A stretch of DNA of 16,486 nt from Roseovarius sp. (GCA_021767845.1 JAASSQ010000037.1:1-16486); one strand, 5' to 3'; counted from the stretch's first letter, positions 1 through 7,435 are shown. The notes: generated from the letters alone by a model not told the origin. Numbers and translations: made by a program.

Positions 1-57
1 GGGGCCGGCGGGAAGCCCGCCCATGTCGTGCCAGCGTCGTCCGTCGGTATCGCTCAT
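1..57 (-). CDS. Nitrile hydratase beta-subunit-like protein, N-terminal fragment
   Basis: Only the first 19 codons lie in the window, read leftward from an ATG at 57-55; the gene runs off the left edge. The peptide is MSDTDGRRWHDMGGLPAGP. The HDMGG stretch followed by G-P resembles the N-terminus of nitrile hydratase beta-subunit (SH3-like) proteins, which many Rhodobacteraceae encode as small stand-alone or accessory proteins. The start lies 40 bp after the stop of the CIA30 gene on the same strand, so the two may be co-transcribed. No good Shine-Dalgarno sequence precedes this ATG, which lowers confidence in the exact start. The family call rests on a short motif and is an inference; a true nitrile hydratase function cannot be judged from 19 residues. 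Confidence 0.5.
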   Translation of the reverse strand, partial: MSDTDGRRWHDMGGLPAGP

Positions 58-97
58 GAACCGCAGGGTAGGAGGGGCGGCCGACGCTGTCCAGTGG

Positions 98-625
98 TCA
101 GTCGTAAAAGCGCAAGCCCCCAAGCGCGATGTCGGCGTGGAAGGCGCGGCCGATGGCGACGATGCCGATGCGGCGCAGGGTGCAAGGGTCGAACGGGGCA
201 TCGAGGCGGTGTGCGGTGAACGCGGTGAAGGGCAGGTGGTGCGTGGTCCAGTCGGGCGATGCGGTGACGGTCTGGCGATAGGATTGCCAGGGCCGGGTGA
301 CATCATCGGTACGCAGGTGGATGTTGTAGCTTTGCCCGTTGCCGTACAGGTCCAGTTCCAGCCCGGCAAAACCGCTGGCATCCACCGCGTCGCGATCGGG
401 GCGCAGATCGAGCGCCATTTGCAGGAAGCCGCCATTGTTGTCGAGGCTGACGGTGCCGGTGAGGTGGCGTGCGGGGCGGCCCGCGATAGGTTCGTGCGTC
501 AGCTGGCCATCGGAGACCCCGCCCATGACCTGGTCCGAGACCAGTTCCCACGCGGTGCCGAGCGGCGTGCGGGGGCCGGGGTGCGAGAGGTCGTCGATGA
601 TGCGGTCTGCGATGCGGTGCGCCAT
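98..625 (-). CDS. CIA30 family protein
   Basis: A 175-residue protein whose N-terminal part holds the typical CIA30 pattern: a Trp followed by the VSDQVMGGVSDG block (about residues 27-41), then L-x-G-T-V-S-L-D-N-N-G-G-F (about 55-67), and later LRTDD and a conserved W-x-x-Y. CIA30 (complex I intermediate-associated protein 30) is a galactose-binding-like beta-sandwich; the mitochondrial member helps assemble NADH:ubiquinone oxidoreductase, while bacterial members have no firm role. No signal peptide is visible, so it is probably cytoplasmic. The ATG at 625 gives the full domain but has only a weak ribosome-binding site. It follows the fliG-type gene by 63 bp on the same strand, so they may share a transcript. 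Family assignment is firm, function is not. Confidence 0.87.
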   Translation of the reverse strand: MAHRIADRIIDDLSHPGPRTPLGTAWELVSDQVMGGVSDGQLTHEPIAGRPARHLTGTVSLDNNGGFLQMALDLRPDRDAVDASGFAGLELDLYGNGQSYNIHLRTDDVTRPWQSYRQTVTASPDWTTHHLPFTAFTAHRLDAPFDPCTLRRIGIVAIGRAFHADIALGGLRFYD

Positions 626-688
626 GCCCGAAAGCTAGGGCCGGGGGCCGGGCGTGTCGAGCGCGTGGCGTTTTTCCGGCACCCGGCG

Positions 689-1762
689 TCAGGCGGCAGT
701 GGCGCCCCCGTCCTCGTCGTCGGGGGCGATCACGAGGGTGATGTCGCCGGCCGCTTCGAGCCGGCGGATGGCGTTCACCACCTGGGTCATCGCGGTTTCG
801 GCATCGCGGGGTTTGACCGGGCCGCGTTCCTCCATTTCCTCGCGCAGGGCCTCGGCCATGCGTTTCGACATGTTCTCGAGGATGAAATCGGCTGCGGGCG
901 CCACGTCGCCGCCCTGCGCCCCCGCGAGCGCGGTGACCAGCACGGCCTGATCGACCTCGCGGGTGACGCGGGGGATGTCGGTGGGGGCGACGCGGTCGGG
1001 GATGTGGACGAAGGTGAAGATCGCCTTGCGGACAAGGCGCGCGAAATCCTGGTCGGTTTCTTCCAGCCCGGTCAGCACGTCGTCGCGCGTGGCCGCGGGC
1101 GAGGAGTTGAGGATCGCGCCCACACGCTCCACCGGCCCGGTGTCGAACGCGGTTTCCGGCACGTTCTGAAGCTGCGCGGCCAGCGCCAGCCCGATGCGAT
1201 CGACGGCGTCGGGGGTGACGGCGCTGGTGCGCGACATGGCGATGGCGATCCGGCGCGCGCGGTCGCCGGGCAGGCGGCCCAGCAGGTCGGCGGCGCGTTC
1301 GACATCCAGCTTGGACAGAAGAACGGCCGCTACCTCGGTGCTTTCGCGTTCGAGCGGGCGCAGCAGATCGTCTGTGCCGGCGCTGCGGACCTGTTCCCAG
1401 GGGTCGCCGAACTGGCGCACGCCCGCTTCCTTCCTGAGGCGGGCGGCGGTTTGCGGGCTGATCCGGCCATCCAGCGCCGAAAGCGCCCCCGCCACCCCGC
1501 GCGGAAAGGTGAGGCCCATCGCCTCAAGCTCGGCGGCGAATTCGGCCACGACATCGGCCAGCGTGGCACGATCGACATAGCGCATCGTGCCCATCTGGGT
1601 GGTCAGCGTGGCCTGCAGCGGTTCGGGCAGTTGGGTGAGCGGCACATCAGCGCCCTCGTTCAGCAGAAAGCGCACGATGATCGCGGCCTTCTGCCGGCGG
1701 CTGAGCCGGGCGGCGGCCGGGCGCGGCGGCGACAGGCGGGCAAGTTGGTTTGGGGTGGTCAT
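689..1762 (-). CDS. fliG: FliG-type flagellar motor switch protein
   Basis: A 357-residue protein, close to the usual 330-370 of FliG, the rotor protein that joins the MS-ring protein FliF to the C-ring and interacts with the stator to make torque. The N-terminal region (about 20-110) is FliF-binding-domain-like (RRQKAAIIVRFLL). The middle region (about 118-200) is armadillo-like. The C-terminal domain carries LVRKAIFTFVHI (243-254) and PRVTREVDQAVLVTAL (264-279), the torque-helix region with its conserved Arg and Asp. The usual EHPQ motif of the middle domain appears as ESTE at about 140-143. The N-terminus is Pro/Arg/Ala-rich. A GAGG ribosome-binding site precedes the ATG. No other flagellar gene lies within the window, which is unusual because flagellar genes are normally clustered. 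The family call is strong; that it works in the motor is inferred. Confidence 0.9.
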   Translation of the reverse strand: MTTPNQLARLSPPRPAAARLSRRQKAAIIVRFLLNEGADVPLTQLPEPLQATLTTQMGTMRYVDRATLADVVAEFAAELEAMGLTFPRGVAGALSALDGRISPQTAARLRKEAGVRQFGDPWEQVRSAGTDDLLRPLERESTEVAAVLLSKLDVERAADLLGRLPGDRARRIAIAMSRTSAVTPDAVDRIGLALAAQLQNVPETAFDTGPVERVGAILNSSPAATRDDVLTGLEETDQDFARLVRKAIFTFVHIPDRVAPTDIPRVTREVDQAVLVTALAGAQGGDVAPAADFILENMSKRMAEALREEMEERGPVKPRDAETAMTQVVNAIRRLEAAGDITLVIAPDDEDGGATAA

Positions 1763-1819
1763 CCCGTCCCTCGTTCAGGCGATTGATGCGCAGCATAGGG
1801 CGGGAGGGGTGAAGAAATG

Positions 1820-1857
1820 TCTAAAACGGAAACGGGGCGTCCCGAGGGGCGCCCCGT
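1820..1857 (-). terminator. Intrinsic terminator after the small secreted peptide gene
   Basis: An 8-bp perfect inverted repeat, ACGGGGCG (1832-1839) with CGCCCCGT (1850-1857), lies 21 bp past the stop of the minus-strand peptide gene. Read leftward, the stem is followed by TTCCGTTTTAG, a T-rich tail. It separates that gene from fliG. Confidence 0.75.
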
Positions 1858-1877
1858 GCAGTCGGAGGTCGGCTGCC

Positions 1878-2039
1878 TCAGCTGGTGGTCTGGGGCACGC
1901 AGGTCTTGCTTTCGGCGTCCCAGGTGCTGCCTTCGGCGCAGGACATGGCCTGTTGTTCGTGCCAGTTGCAGGCGGCCTGCGCGGACAGGGCGGAGGCGAG
2001 AGTCAGCGCGGCGGTGGTCAGAATGATCTTCGGTTTCAT
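1878..2039 (-). CDS. Small secreted three-cysteine peptide (chitin-binding-like)
   Basis: A 53-residue protein. I chose the ATG at 2039 over an upstream start at 2123 because AGGAAGG sits about 7 bases before it and because it places a classic signal peptide at the very N-terminus: Lys at positions 2 and 4, a hydrophobic core (5-19) and an A-Q-A cleavage site near residue 22-23. The mature peptide would be about 30 residues, with Cys at 24, 34 and 47. Its C-terminal half, C-A-E-G-S-T-W-D-x4-T-C-V, resembles the last part of a peritrophin/CBM14-type chitin-binding motif but is far shorter than a complete domain. It has its own terminator and sits just downstream of purB, after a purB terminator. 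Secretion is well supported; carbohydrate binding is only a resemblance. Confidence 0.82.
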   Translation of the reverse strand: MKPKIILTTAALTLASALSAQAACNWHEQQAMSCAEGSTWDAESKTCVPQTTS

Positions 2040-2111
2040 CAAAGTTCCTTCCTGTTGCACTGGCTGGAAAGATAGCACGGTCCGGCGAATTGACAAAACG
2101 CGCAACGCGAA

Positions 2112-2135
2112 AGGGCGGCGCACCCGCGCCGCCCT
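2112..2135 (-). terminator. Intrinsic terminator after purB
   Basis: A perfect 10-bp stem, AGGGCGGCGC (2112-2121) and GCGCCGCCCT (2126-2135), with a 4-base loop, starts 30 bp after the purB stop. On the minus strand it is followed by TTCGCGTTGCGCGTTTTG, a modest T content, so termination may be partial. Confidence 0.65.
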
Positions 2136-2164
2136 GCCTGAAAAATGCCCAAATGGCGCGACTG

Positions 2165-3472
2165 TCAGCTTTCGCCGAACACGCGGTTGAAGATCGTGTC
2201 CACGTGCTTGGTGTGGTAGCTGAGATCGAATTTCTCGTTGATCTCGTCCTCGGACAGGGCGGCGCGCACCTCGTCGTCGGCCAGAAGCTCTTCGCGGAAA
2301 TCGGTGCGGTGATCCCAGACCTTCATCGCGTTGCGCTGCACGAGGCGATAGGCGTCCTCGCGGCTGACGCCGGCCTGGGTGAGGGCCAGCAGGACGCGCT
2401 GCGACATGACGAGGCCGGGAAACTTGTTCATGTTTTCCAGCATCGCTTCGGGATAGACCAGCAGCTTGTCGATGACAGAGGTCAGGCGGGCCAGGGCGAA
2501 ATCCAGCGTGATCGTGGCGTCGGGGCCGATATTGCGTTCCACCGAGCTATGCGAGATGTCGCGCTCGTGCCAGAGCGCCACGTTCTCCATCGCCGGGACC
2601 ACCGCCATGCGCACCAGACGGGCCAGCCCGGTCAGGTTCTCGGTCAGGACCGGGTTCTTCTTGTGCGGCATGGCCGAGGAGCCCTTTTGCCCCATCGAGA
2701 AGAATTCCGCCGCTTCCAGAACCTCGGTGCGCTGCATGTGGCGGATCTCGATGGCGACATTCTCGATCGACGAGGCGATGACGCCAAGCGTGGCGAAAAA
2801 GGCGGCGTGACGGTCGCGGGGAATGACCTGCGTGCTGATCGGCTCGGGCGCCAGCCCGAGTTGTGCGCAGACGTGTTCCTCGACCTGCGGGTCGATGTTG
2901 GCGAAGGTGCCTACCGCGCCCGAGATCGCGCCAGTGGCGATTTCGGCGCGGGCCTGTTCCAGCCGGCGGCGGTTGCGGTCCATCTCGGCGTAGAAGCGCG
3001 CGAAGGTCAGGCCCATCGTGGTGGGTTCGGCGTGGATGCCGTGCGACCGGCCGATGCGCACCGTGTCCTTGTGTTCGAACGCGCGGCGCTTGAGCGCGGC
3101 CAGGAGCGCGTCCATGTCGGCCAGCAGGATGTCGGCGGCGCGGGTCAGCTGGACGTTGAAACAGGTGTCGAGCACGTCCGACGAGGTCATGCCCTGATGG
3201 ACGAAGCGGGCCTCTTCGCTGCCCACATGCTCGGCCAGATGGGTCAGGAAGGCGATCACGTCATGCTTGGTTTCGGCCTCGATCTCGTCGATGCGGGCCA
3301 CGTCGAATTCCACGTCCTTGGCCTTCCACACGGCCTCGGCGTTCTCGCGCGGGATCACGCCCAGATCGGCCATCGCATCGCAGGCGTGGGCCTCGATCTC
3401 GAACCAGATGCGGAACTTGGTTTCGGGCGACCAGATGGAGACCATGTCGGGACGGGAATAGCGGGGAATCAT
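2165..3472 (-). CDS. purB: Adenylosuccinate lyase
   Basis: PurB cleaves fumarate from SAICAR and from adenylosuccinate, two steps of purine and AMP synthesis in the cytoplasm. The ATG at 3472 gives 435 residues, the normal length for the alphaproteobacterial enzyme. The open frame extends further upstream, but that extension is low-complexity and would overrun the divergent neighbour. The protein starts MIPRYSRPDMVSIWS. Key elements are ETKHDV (67-72), HQGMTSSD (92-99) with the conserved Thr-Ser-Ser-Asp, SHGIHAEPTT (143-152), and the superfamily signature SSAMPHKKNP (265-274), the mobile loop that carries the catalytic serine. The ribosome-binding site (AAAGG) is modest. It stands alone, divergent from the DUF6314 gene and followed by its own hairpin. 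Confidence 0.97.
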   Translation of the reverse strand: MIPRYSRPDMVSIWSPETKFRIWFEIEAHACDAMADLGVIPRENAEAVWKAKDVEFDVARIDEIEAETKHDVIAFLTHLAEHVGSEEARFVHQGMTSSDVLDTCFNVQLTRAADILLADMDALLAALKRRAFEHKDTVRIGRSHGIHAEPTTMGLTFARFYAEMDRNRRRLEQARAEIATGAISGAVGTFANIDPQVEEHVCAQLGLAPEPISTQVIPRDRHAAFFATLGVIASSIENVAIEIRHMQRTEVLEAAEFFSMGQKGSSAMPHKKNPVLTENLTGLARLVRMAVVPAMENVALWHERDISHSSVERNIGPDATITLDFALARLTSVIDKLLVYPEAMLENMNKFPGLVMSQRVLLALTQAGVSREDAYRLVQRNAMKVWDHRTDFREELLADDEVRAALSEDEINEKFDLSYHTKHVDTIFNRVFGES

Positions 3473-3509
3473 GTGACGTGCCTTTGCCTGTCGTGTAACC
3501 GTTGGCGCG

Positions 3510-3538
3510 GGTTTAGACGCAGGAGCGCCGGGCGGCAA
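3510..3538 (-). promoter_or_regulatory. Candidate sigma-70 promoter for purB
   Basis: Read leftward, TTGCCG (3538-3533) and TAAACC (3515-3510) are separated by exactly 17 bp and would start transcription about 30 bases before the purB ATG. Each hexamer departs from consensus, so this is a candidate only. Confidence 0.33.
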
Positions 3539-3563
3539 GCCGGTGACAGGGGGATGGCGGGCC

Positions 3564-3992
3564 ATGGGCAATGCCAAACGGGACGAGACCGCGCGGGTGC
3601 TGGCCGATTTCGAGGGCCGCTGGCAGATCACGCGGCGCATCGTGCAGGCCGACGGCCCGGAGGCGCGGCTGGAGGGCGTGGCCGAGTTCCGCACGGTGCC
3701 CGAGGGGCTGATCCAGGACGAGGTCGGGCGGTTGCGCATCGGCGATCAGCCCGAGGTCGAGGCGCGGCGGCGCTACCTGTGGCGCGATGATCTGAGCGTC
3801 TGGTTCGAGGATGGGCGGTTTTTCCACCATGTTCCGCCGGCGGGCGGCGACACGGGGCATTGGTGCGCGCCCGATCAGTATGACGGACGGTATGATTTCA
3901 GCGGCTGGCCGGTCTGGCGCTGCATCTGGGAGGTGCGCGGCCCGCGCAAGGATTACCGGATGGAGACCGAGTATCGCCGCGCCCGCGAATGA
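3564..3992 (+). CDS. DUF6314 family protein
   Basis: A 142-residue protein from the ATG at 3564, which has AGGGGG about 9 bases upstream. An in-frame GTG at 3543 would add seven residues but has no better ribosome-binding site. The protein shows the DUF6314 pattern in order: F-E-G-R-W near the N-terminus, L-E-G-V-A-E-F, R-R-Y-L-W-R-D, F-E-D-G-R-F-F-H-H, HWCAPDQYDGRYDF and a C-terminal W-E-V-R-G-P-R-K-D-Y. This looks like a single small beta-barrel, lipocalin-like fold rich in Trp, Tyr and His. No signal peptide or membrane segment is visible. The family has no established function. It diverges from purB and runs in the same direction as the N-demethylase-like gene 61 bp downstream. Confidence 0.87.
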   Translation: MGNAKRDETARVLADFEGRWQITRRIVQADGPEARLEGVAEFRTVPEGLIQDEVGRLRIGDQPEVEARRRYLWRDDLSVWFEDGRFFHHVPPAGGDTGHWCAPDQYDGRYDFSGWPVWRCIWEVRGPRKDYRMETEYRRARE

Positions 3993-4053
3993 CGCGGTCT
4001 CGGGGCGGCTTTCGGCTGGCATCCGGTCGGCGCCTGCCGCTAAGGTCCGGGCC

Positions 4054-4788
4054 ATGACGGATATTTTGCAAGATCGCATTCCCCATGACGTGACCCAGGT
4101 GCGCCTGCCGGGCACCCGGCCCTTGGACGAGGCCACGTGGCTGCAGGTGGACGAGGCCTTCGGCGCCCAGATGGCCGAGCGCGCGCGGCTGCTGCAGGAG
4201 CGGCGCGCCGAGGTGCTGGCGGTCACGCCCGAGGGGCGCGCCGCGGCGGACGAGCTGTTGGATTACGTGCTGGACTGGCTGGACCGGCACGGGCAGGGAT
4301 ATGCCGTGGCGCGCGACGCGGTCACGCGGCCTGACGGGGTGTGCGTGCCGCTCGACCGGGGCGACCCGATGGGCACGCTTGGGCATCTGGTTCAGGAGGA
4401 TCTGTGCCTGATGGAAAAGCAGGGCGACGAGCATGTGCTGACGGCCGCCGTGCTGTGCTTTCCGGCCAGTTGGCGCCTTGCCGACAAGATCGGGCGGCCC
4501 TTGACCGGCATCCATGTCCCGGTGCTGGAATATGACGACGATCTTGCCCGCCGGGTGCAGCGCCTGTTCGACGGGGTGCAGGTGGGCCGGCCGCTCTGGC
4601 GGTTCAACGCTTTGCGCTATGCCGATGCGGCACTGTTTCAGCCGCGGTCGCGCGATGTGCCGCGCGGCATGGAGGACGGGGGCGGGGCGTTTCCCTATCT
4701 GAGGTCCGAGCGGCAATGCGTCTTGCGCCTGCCCGAAACGCGGGCCTGCGTGTTTTCCATCCATACCTACGTGGTAAGGGCCGGTTGA
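4054..4788 (+). CDS. Heme-dependent oxidative N-demethylase family protein (DUF3445)
   Basis: A 244-residue protein from the ATG at 4054, preceded by TAAGG. Family hallmarks include VQEDLCLM (113-120), FPASWRLADKIGRPLTGIHVPV (136-157), LWRFN (181-185) and the C-terminal block from RSERQ (217-221) through RLPET to F-S-I-H-T-Y (234-239). Characterised members are the heme-binding alpha subunit of a dimethylamine-type oxidative N-demethylase, with a PAS-like heme pocket. The catalytic system there has partner subunits, and none is visible here, so the substrate is unknown and may differ. The DUF6314 gene lies 61 bp upstream on the same strand. The stop codon sits in the loop of a hairpin shared with the convergent neighbour. 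Confidence 0.85.
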   Translation: MTDILQDRIPHDVTQVRLPGTRPLDEATWLQVDEAFGAQMAERARLLQERRAEVLAVTPEGRAAADELLDYVLDWLDRHGQGYAVARDAVTRPDGVCVPLDRGDPMGTLGHLVQEDLCLMEKQGDEHVLTAAVLCFPASWRLADKIGRPLTGIHVPVLEYDDDLARRVQRLFDGVQVGRPLWRFNALRYADAALFQPRSRDVPRGMEDGGGAFPYLRSERQCVLRLPETRACVFSIHTYVVRAG

Positions 4789-4795
4789 CCGGCCC
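4778..4795. terminator. Possible bidirectional hairpin between convergent genes
   Basis: GGGCCGG (4778-4784) pairs with CCGGCCC (4789-4795) around a TTGA loop that contains the stop codon of the plus-strand gene; the minus-strand gene stops at 4798. There is no T tract on either side, so termination is uncertain. Confidence 0.35.
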
Positions 4796-4797
4796 GG

Positions 4798-5499
4798 TCA
4801 GGCCGAGACCGGGGCGATGTCGCGCAGCATCGTGTAGACGAACATGAACGCCCCCAGCGGCGGCGCATAAAGCATCATGGTCACGGCCAGGGTATGGATC
4901 GTGAGCCGCAGCGGCTTGGTGGGTTCGGCCCGTTTCTGAAGCCACTGGACCACGGCTGCCTTCGGGGCGAGGGCGGGTACCGCGTCGATCACCTCGCCAT
5001 CGTCAAGGTCGGACAGATCGTCCGGCGCGGGGGCGGTCCTGGCGGCGTGTGGCGTTTCGCGCGCGGCATCGTCGGGCTGGCGGGCCATGCCGCGGAGCAG
5101 GTCAAAAACGGAATCGATCAGTTCGGGGCCAATGGGCTGGTGCGCCTCGCCGCGCAGGACGGTGTCGGCGGGCAGGAAGGCCTGCGTGCGCTCGACGATC
5201 TGGTCGGCGATCCGGGCAAAGGAGTCGGTGGTGATGGGGGCATCGGTGCGGCCTTCGACGGGCCCGACGGCGGCGATCAGGTGCCAGGAACCTTCGTCCT
5301 CGTCAGGGGGGAGCCAGCCGAGCGCGACACGCACATAGTCGCGCTCGATCAGCGCGATGTCGTCGCAATCCCACACCAGGGCGCGGGTTTGTGCATCGAC
5401 GAATTGGAACGCGAGGTCGAATTCCTCGACGATATCCGTGAATTCCATGCGCGGACAGGCGCGATACTCGAAACCGACAACAAAGCCATGAGTTTGCAT
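4798..5499 (-). CDS. Uncharacterised protein with C-terminal membrane anchor
   Basis: A 233-residue protein from the ATG at 5499, which has AGGGGG about 9 bases upstream. The open frame continues upstream but there overlaps the transglycosylase gene in another frame, so the longer form is rejected. Residues 1-140 look like a globular cytoplasmic domain with many acidic residues and conserved-looking aromatic positions (F-E-Y-R-A-C-P-R-M-E-F near the start, D-Y-V-R-V-A-L-G-W-L-P-P at 54-65). Residues 141-180 are a Pro/Ala/Asp linker. Residues about 197-225 form one hydrophobic segment (TMMLYAPPLGAFMFVYTML) near the C-terminus, suggesting a tail-anchored inner-membrane protein. I do not recognise the family. 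It lies 134 bp downstream of the transglycosylase on the same strand. Confidence 0.8.
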   Translation of the reverse strand: MQTHGFVVGFEYRACPRMEFTDIVEEFDLAFQFVDAQTRALVWDCDDIALIERDYVRVALGWLPPDEDEGSWHLIAAVGPVEGRTDAPITTDSFARIADQIVERTQAFLPADTVLRGEAHQPIGPELIDSVFDLLRGMARQPDDAARETPHAARTAPAPDDLSDLDDGEVIDAVPALAPKAAVVQWLQKRAEPTKPLRLTIHTLAVTMMLYAPPLGAFMFVYTMLRDIAPVSA

Positions 5500-5633
5500 G
5501 ACGACCGCCCCCTGGCGTTCTTGTTGAGGTTGTTCCTTTCCGACAAGACCACTCAAATTTGCGGGGAAGTTGATCGAAATGGGGCAGAACCGTGGCTTTC
5601 GCGGCCGCCGCGCCATGCAGAGCGGGGCCTTTC

Positions 5634-6452
5634 TCAGCCGCCGCCGTCGATCTGGGCGGCCATGATAGCGATGGCCTTTTGATAGACGCCGGCGGCGTTC
5701 CATTCCTGGATGACGCGGAAATTGGGCTGCCCCTCCTGATAGCCCTGACCTGGGCGCCAGCCCTTCTGGCGCAGGTAGTTGGCGGTCGAGGCCAGGGCAT
5801 CGGTGAGATTGTAGAAATCCACGCGCCCGTCGCCATTGGCATCGACCCCGTAGGTGAGCGCGTTGCCGGGCAGGAACTGGGTATGGCCCAACTCGCCATG
5901 CTTGGCGCCGCGCGTCTCGCCCGTGACCGCGCCGCGATCGACCAGTTTCAGCGCCCCGATGGCATGTGGGATGAAGAACTCGGACCGGCGGCAATCATAG
6001 GCCAGCGTCGTGATCGCCGAGACAACCCGGCTGTCGCCCATGAAGCGTCCGAACCCGGTTTCCATGCCGTGAATGGCGATCAGCACGCCGGCCGGCACGC
6101 CGTATTGACGTTCCAACGCGGCATAGAACTGCGCGTGCTGGGCCCTGCGCTTGCGCCCCTGCGCCACGATGGTCGCCGCGCCGCGCACCTGCATGAATTT
6201 TTCCAGCGAGTAGCGAAAGCTTTTCTGGTTGCGGTCGGCGGCGATGGTGGCGGTGGCATAGCGGGCATTGGCGAGCGCCTGCAAACCGCGCTGCCCGACG
6301 CCGGCGCGTCGCGCTTGGGCCGCGAAGGCCGCTTTCCATGCGGCGAAGCCCGACCCGTCATTGCCGCAAGGCGCGGCCGAGACAGGAGGCGCAAGCGCCA
6401 GGATCAGCAAGGCGGGCAGGGCGAGGATGCAGGGAACGCGGGCGGCTGGCAT
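5634..6452 (-). CDS. MltB-type lytic murein transglycosylase (GH103)
   Basis: A 272-residue periplasmic enzyme that cleaves the MurNAc-GlcNAc bond of peptidoglycan and leaves a 1,6-anhydro end. The ATG at 6452 has a GGAGG site and starts a signal peptide (hydrophobic core 7-21, cleavage near A-A at 26-27). No lipobox is visible: the Cys at 29 follows S-A-A-P and is not in L-x-G/A-C context, so it looks soluble rather than lipid-anchored. The catalytic Glu is E131 in HGMETGFG (128-135). G-H-T-Q-F-L-P (189-195) is the substrate-groove motif, and DANGDGRVD (204-212) matches the calcium-binding EF-hand of Slt35/MltB. A final peptidoglycan-binding domain is absent, giving a single-domain form. The family call is firm. 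Confidence 0.94.
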   Translation of the reverse strand: MPAARVPCILALPALLILALAPPVSAAPCGNDGSGFAAWKAAFAAQARRAGVGQRGLQALANARYATATIAADRNQKSFRYSLEKFMQVRGAATIVAQGRKRRAQHAQFYAALERQYGVPAGVLIAIHGMETGFGRFMGDSRVVSAITTLAYDCRRSEFFIPHAIGALKLVDRGAVTGETRGAKHGELGHTQFLPGNALTYGVDANGDGRVDFYNLTDALASTANYLRQKGWRPGQGYQEGQPNFRVIQEWNAAGVYQKAIAIMAAQIDGGG

Positions 6453-6519
6453 CTGGACCTCCGGGACATGGACACCGGGCCAGTCTATCCAAGCCGCGCC
6501 GAGCTACAAAGTGCAAATC

Positions 6520-6545
6520 GGCCCGCGCCGTTGCGGGCGCGGGCC
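6520..6545 (-). terminator. Intrinsic terminator after the 288-residue unknown gene
   Basis: A perfect 10-bp stem, GGCCCGCGCC (6520-6529) and GGCGCGGGCC (6536-6545), with a 6-base loop, lies 23 bp after the stop. On the minus strand it is followed by GATTTGCACTTTG, which is only partly T-rich. Confidence 0.6.
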
Positions 6546-6568
6546 ATCGTGCATCGTTCACCGGGCCT

Positions 6569-7435
6569 TCATGACAGGAGGGACACCATGACTGTCATGG
6601 CCTTGGCCGTGTTGCCTTGGCTTTGAAGCGCGATGAACATGCCGGTCAGGGCCGCCGCCTGGTAGGCCAGGCGCGGGTTTTCCCCCTTGACGAGATTGAA
6701 CAGCACCAGCCCGAGGCCGACGGGCAGGGCCAGCAGCACCACCGCGAAGCTCATCAGCCAGGCGGACAGGCGCTGCAGGTCGCTTGGCCGGGCCGCGTCG
6801 GGCTGGGGGACGGTTTCACGCGCATCCTCGGCGTCGATCTGGCGCAGGAAGGCGCGCAGCGTATCGAGCTGTGCATCGCGGCCGAGGCGGGTGTCGCTCC
6901 GGACCTGCAGCGGCTCTTCGGCGGCCCCGGCCGGCGCGGGGGCCTCGGCGCGGGCGCGGTCCTGCTCGCGGGTGTGATGGTGGCCCCCCAGGACGACGGG
7001 CGGCGCCGGAAGGTCGGCGGTGATGAGGTTGAAATCCTCCGCCGTCATCAGCCGGCTGTCCCCGACCCAGCGGACGTAATCCGCCGACAGGTCCGCGTTG
7101 AGTGCCTTGAGCAGATGCGTGACCAGCATGTCGCGGGTCATGTCGTGGCTGTCGGTGCGCGCGCTGCCGGGCATGTCGGCCACCGCGACCTGCATGCACA
7201 GGGGGGCCGAGGTATCCAGCCCCGGGCAGGGGGCATCGCGCTTCAGCGAGATGCGAAGCGTATGGCAACACGAAGTTATCCGCGCGCTGGCCTCGGGCAT
7301 GATGCGGGTGCCGTTTGTCCGATGCCCAAGCTGTTCGAGCGCCCTGCCGACACGCCCGGCGCAGTCCGTGATGTCGATGTCTCTCGTACCGAGAAATACT
7401 AGCCCCGCTGAAACCCAGTGAATACGTTCTTTCAT
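6569..7435 (-). CDS. Uncharacterised protein with one membrane segment
   Basis: A 288-residue protein from the ATG at 7435, with AGGTTGAG upstream. No family is recognised. The N-terminal part (1-135) looks globular and contains six cysteines (C25, C57, C58, C70, C80 and none later), including a Cys-Cys pair at 57-58. A His-rich GGHHHT stretch (150-155) leads into a charged and Ala/Pro-rich linker (156-220). A strong hydrophobic segment lies at about 227-249 (FAVVLLALPVGLGLVLFNLV), followed by a short amphipathic tail with a second weakly hydrophobic stretch (about 258-270). There is no signal peptide, so a cytoplasmic domain held at the inner membrane by its C-terminus is likely. It is transcribed alone, 247 bp downstream of glnA, and ends in its own hairpin. 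Confidence 0.75.
   Translation of the reverse strand: MKERIHWVSAGLVFLGTRDIDITDCAGRVGRALEQLGHRTNGTRIMPEASARITSCCHTLRISLKRDAPCPGLDTSAPLCMQVAVADMPGSARTDSHDMTRDMLVTHLLKALNADLSADYVRWVGDSRLMTAEDFNLITADLPAPPVVLGGHHHTREQDRARAEAPAPAGAAEEPLQVRSDTRLGRDAQLDTLRAFLRQIDAEDARETVPQPDAARPSDLQRLSAWLMSFAVVLLALPVGLGLVLFNLVKGENPRLAYQAAALTGMFIALQSQGNTAKAMTVMVSLLS

Noticed and set aside
23..1786. 587-codon plus-strand open frame opposite the CIA30 and fliG genes
   Set aside because: Its translation is Gly/Arg/Val-rich without motifs, while the opposite strand encodes two recognisable families.
2090..3790. 566-codon plus-strand open frame opposite purB
   Set aside because: It is a shadow of a full-length purB; no family motif is present.
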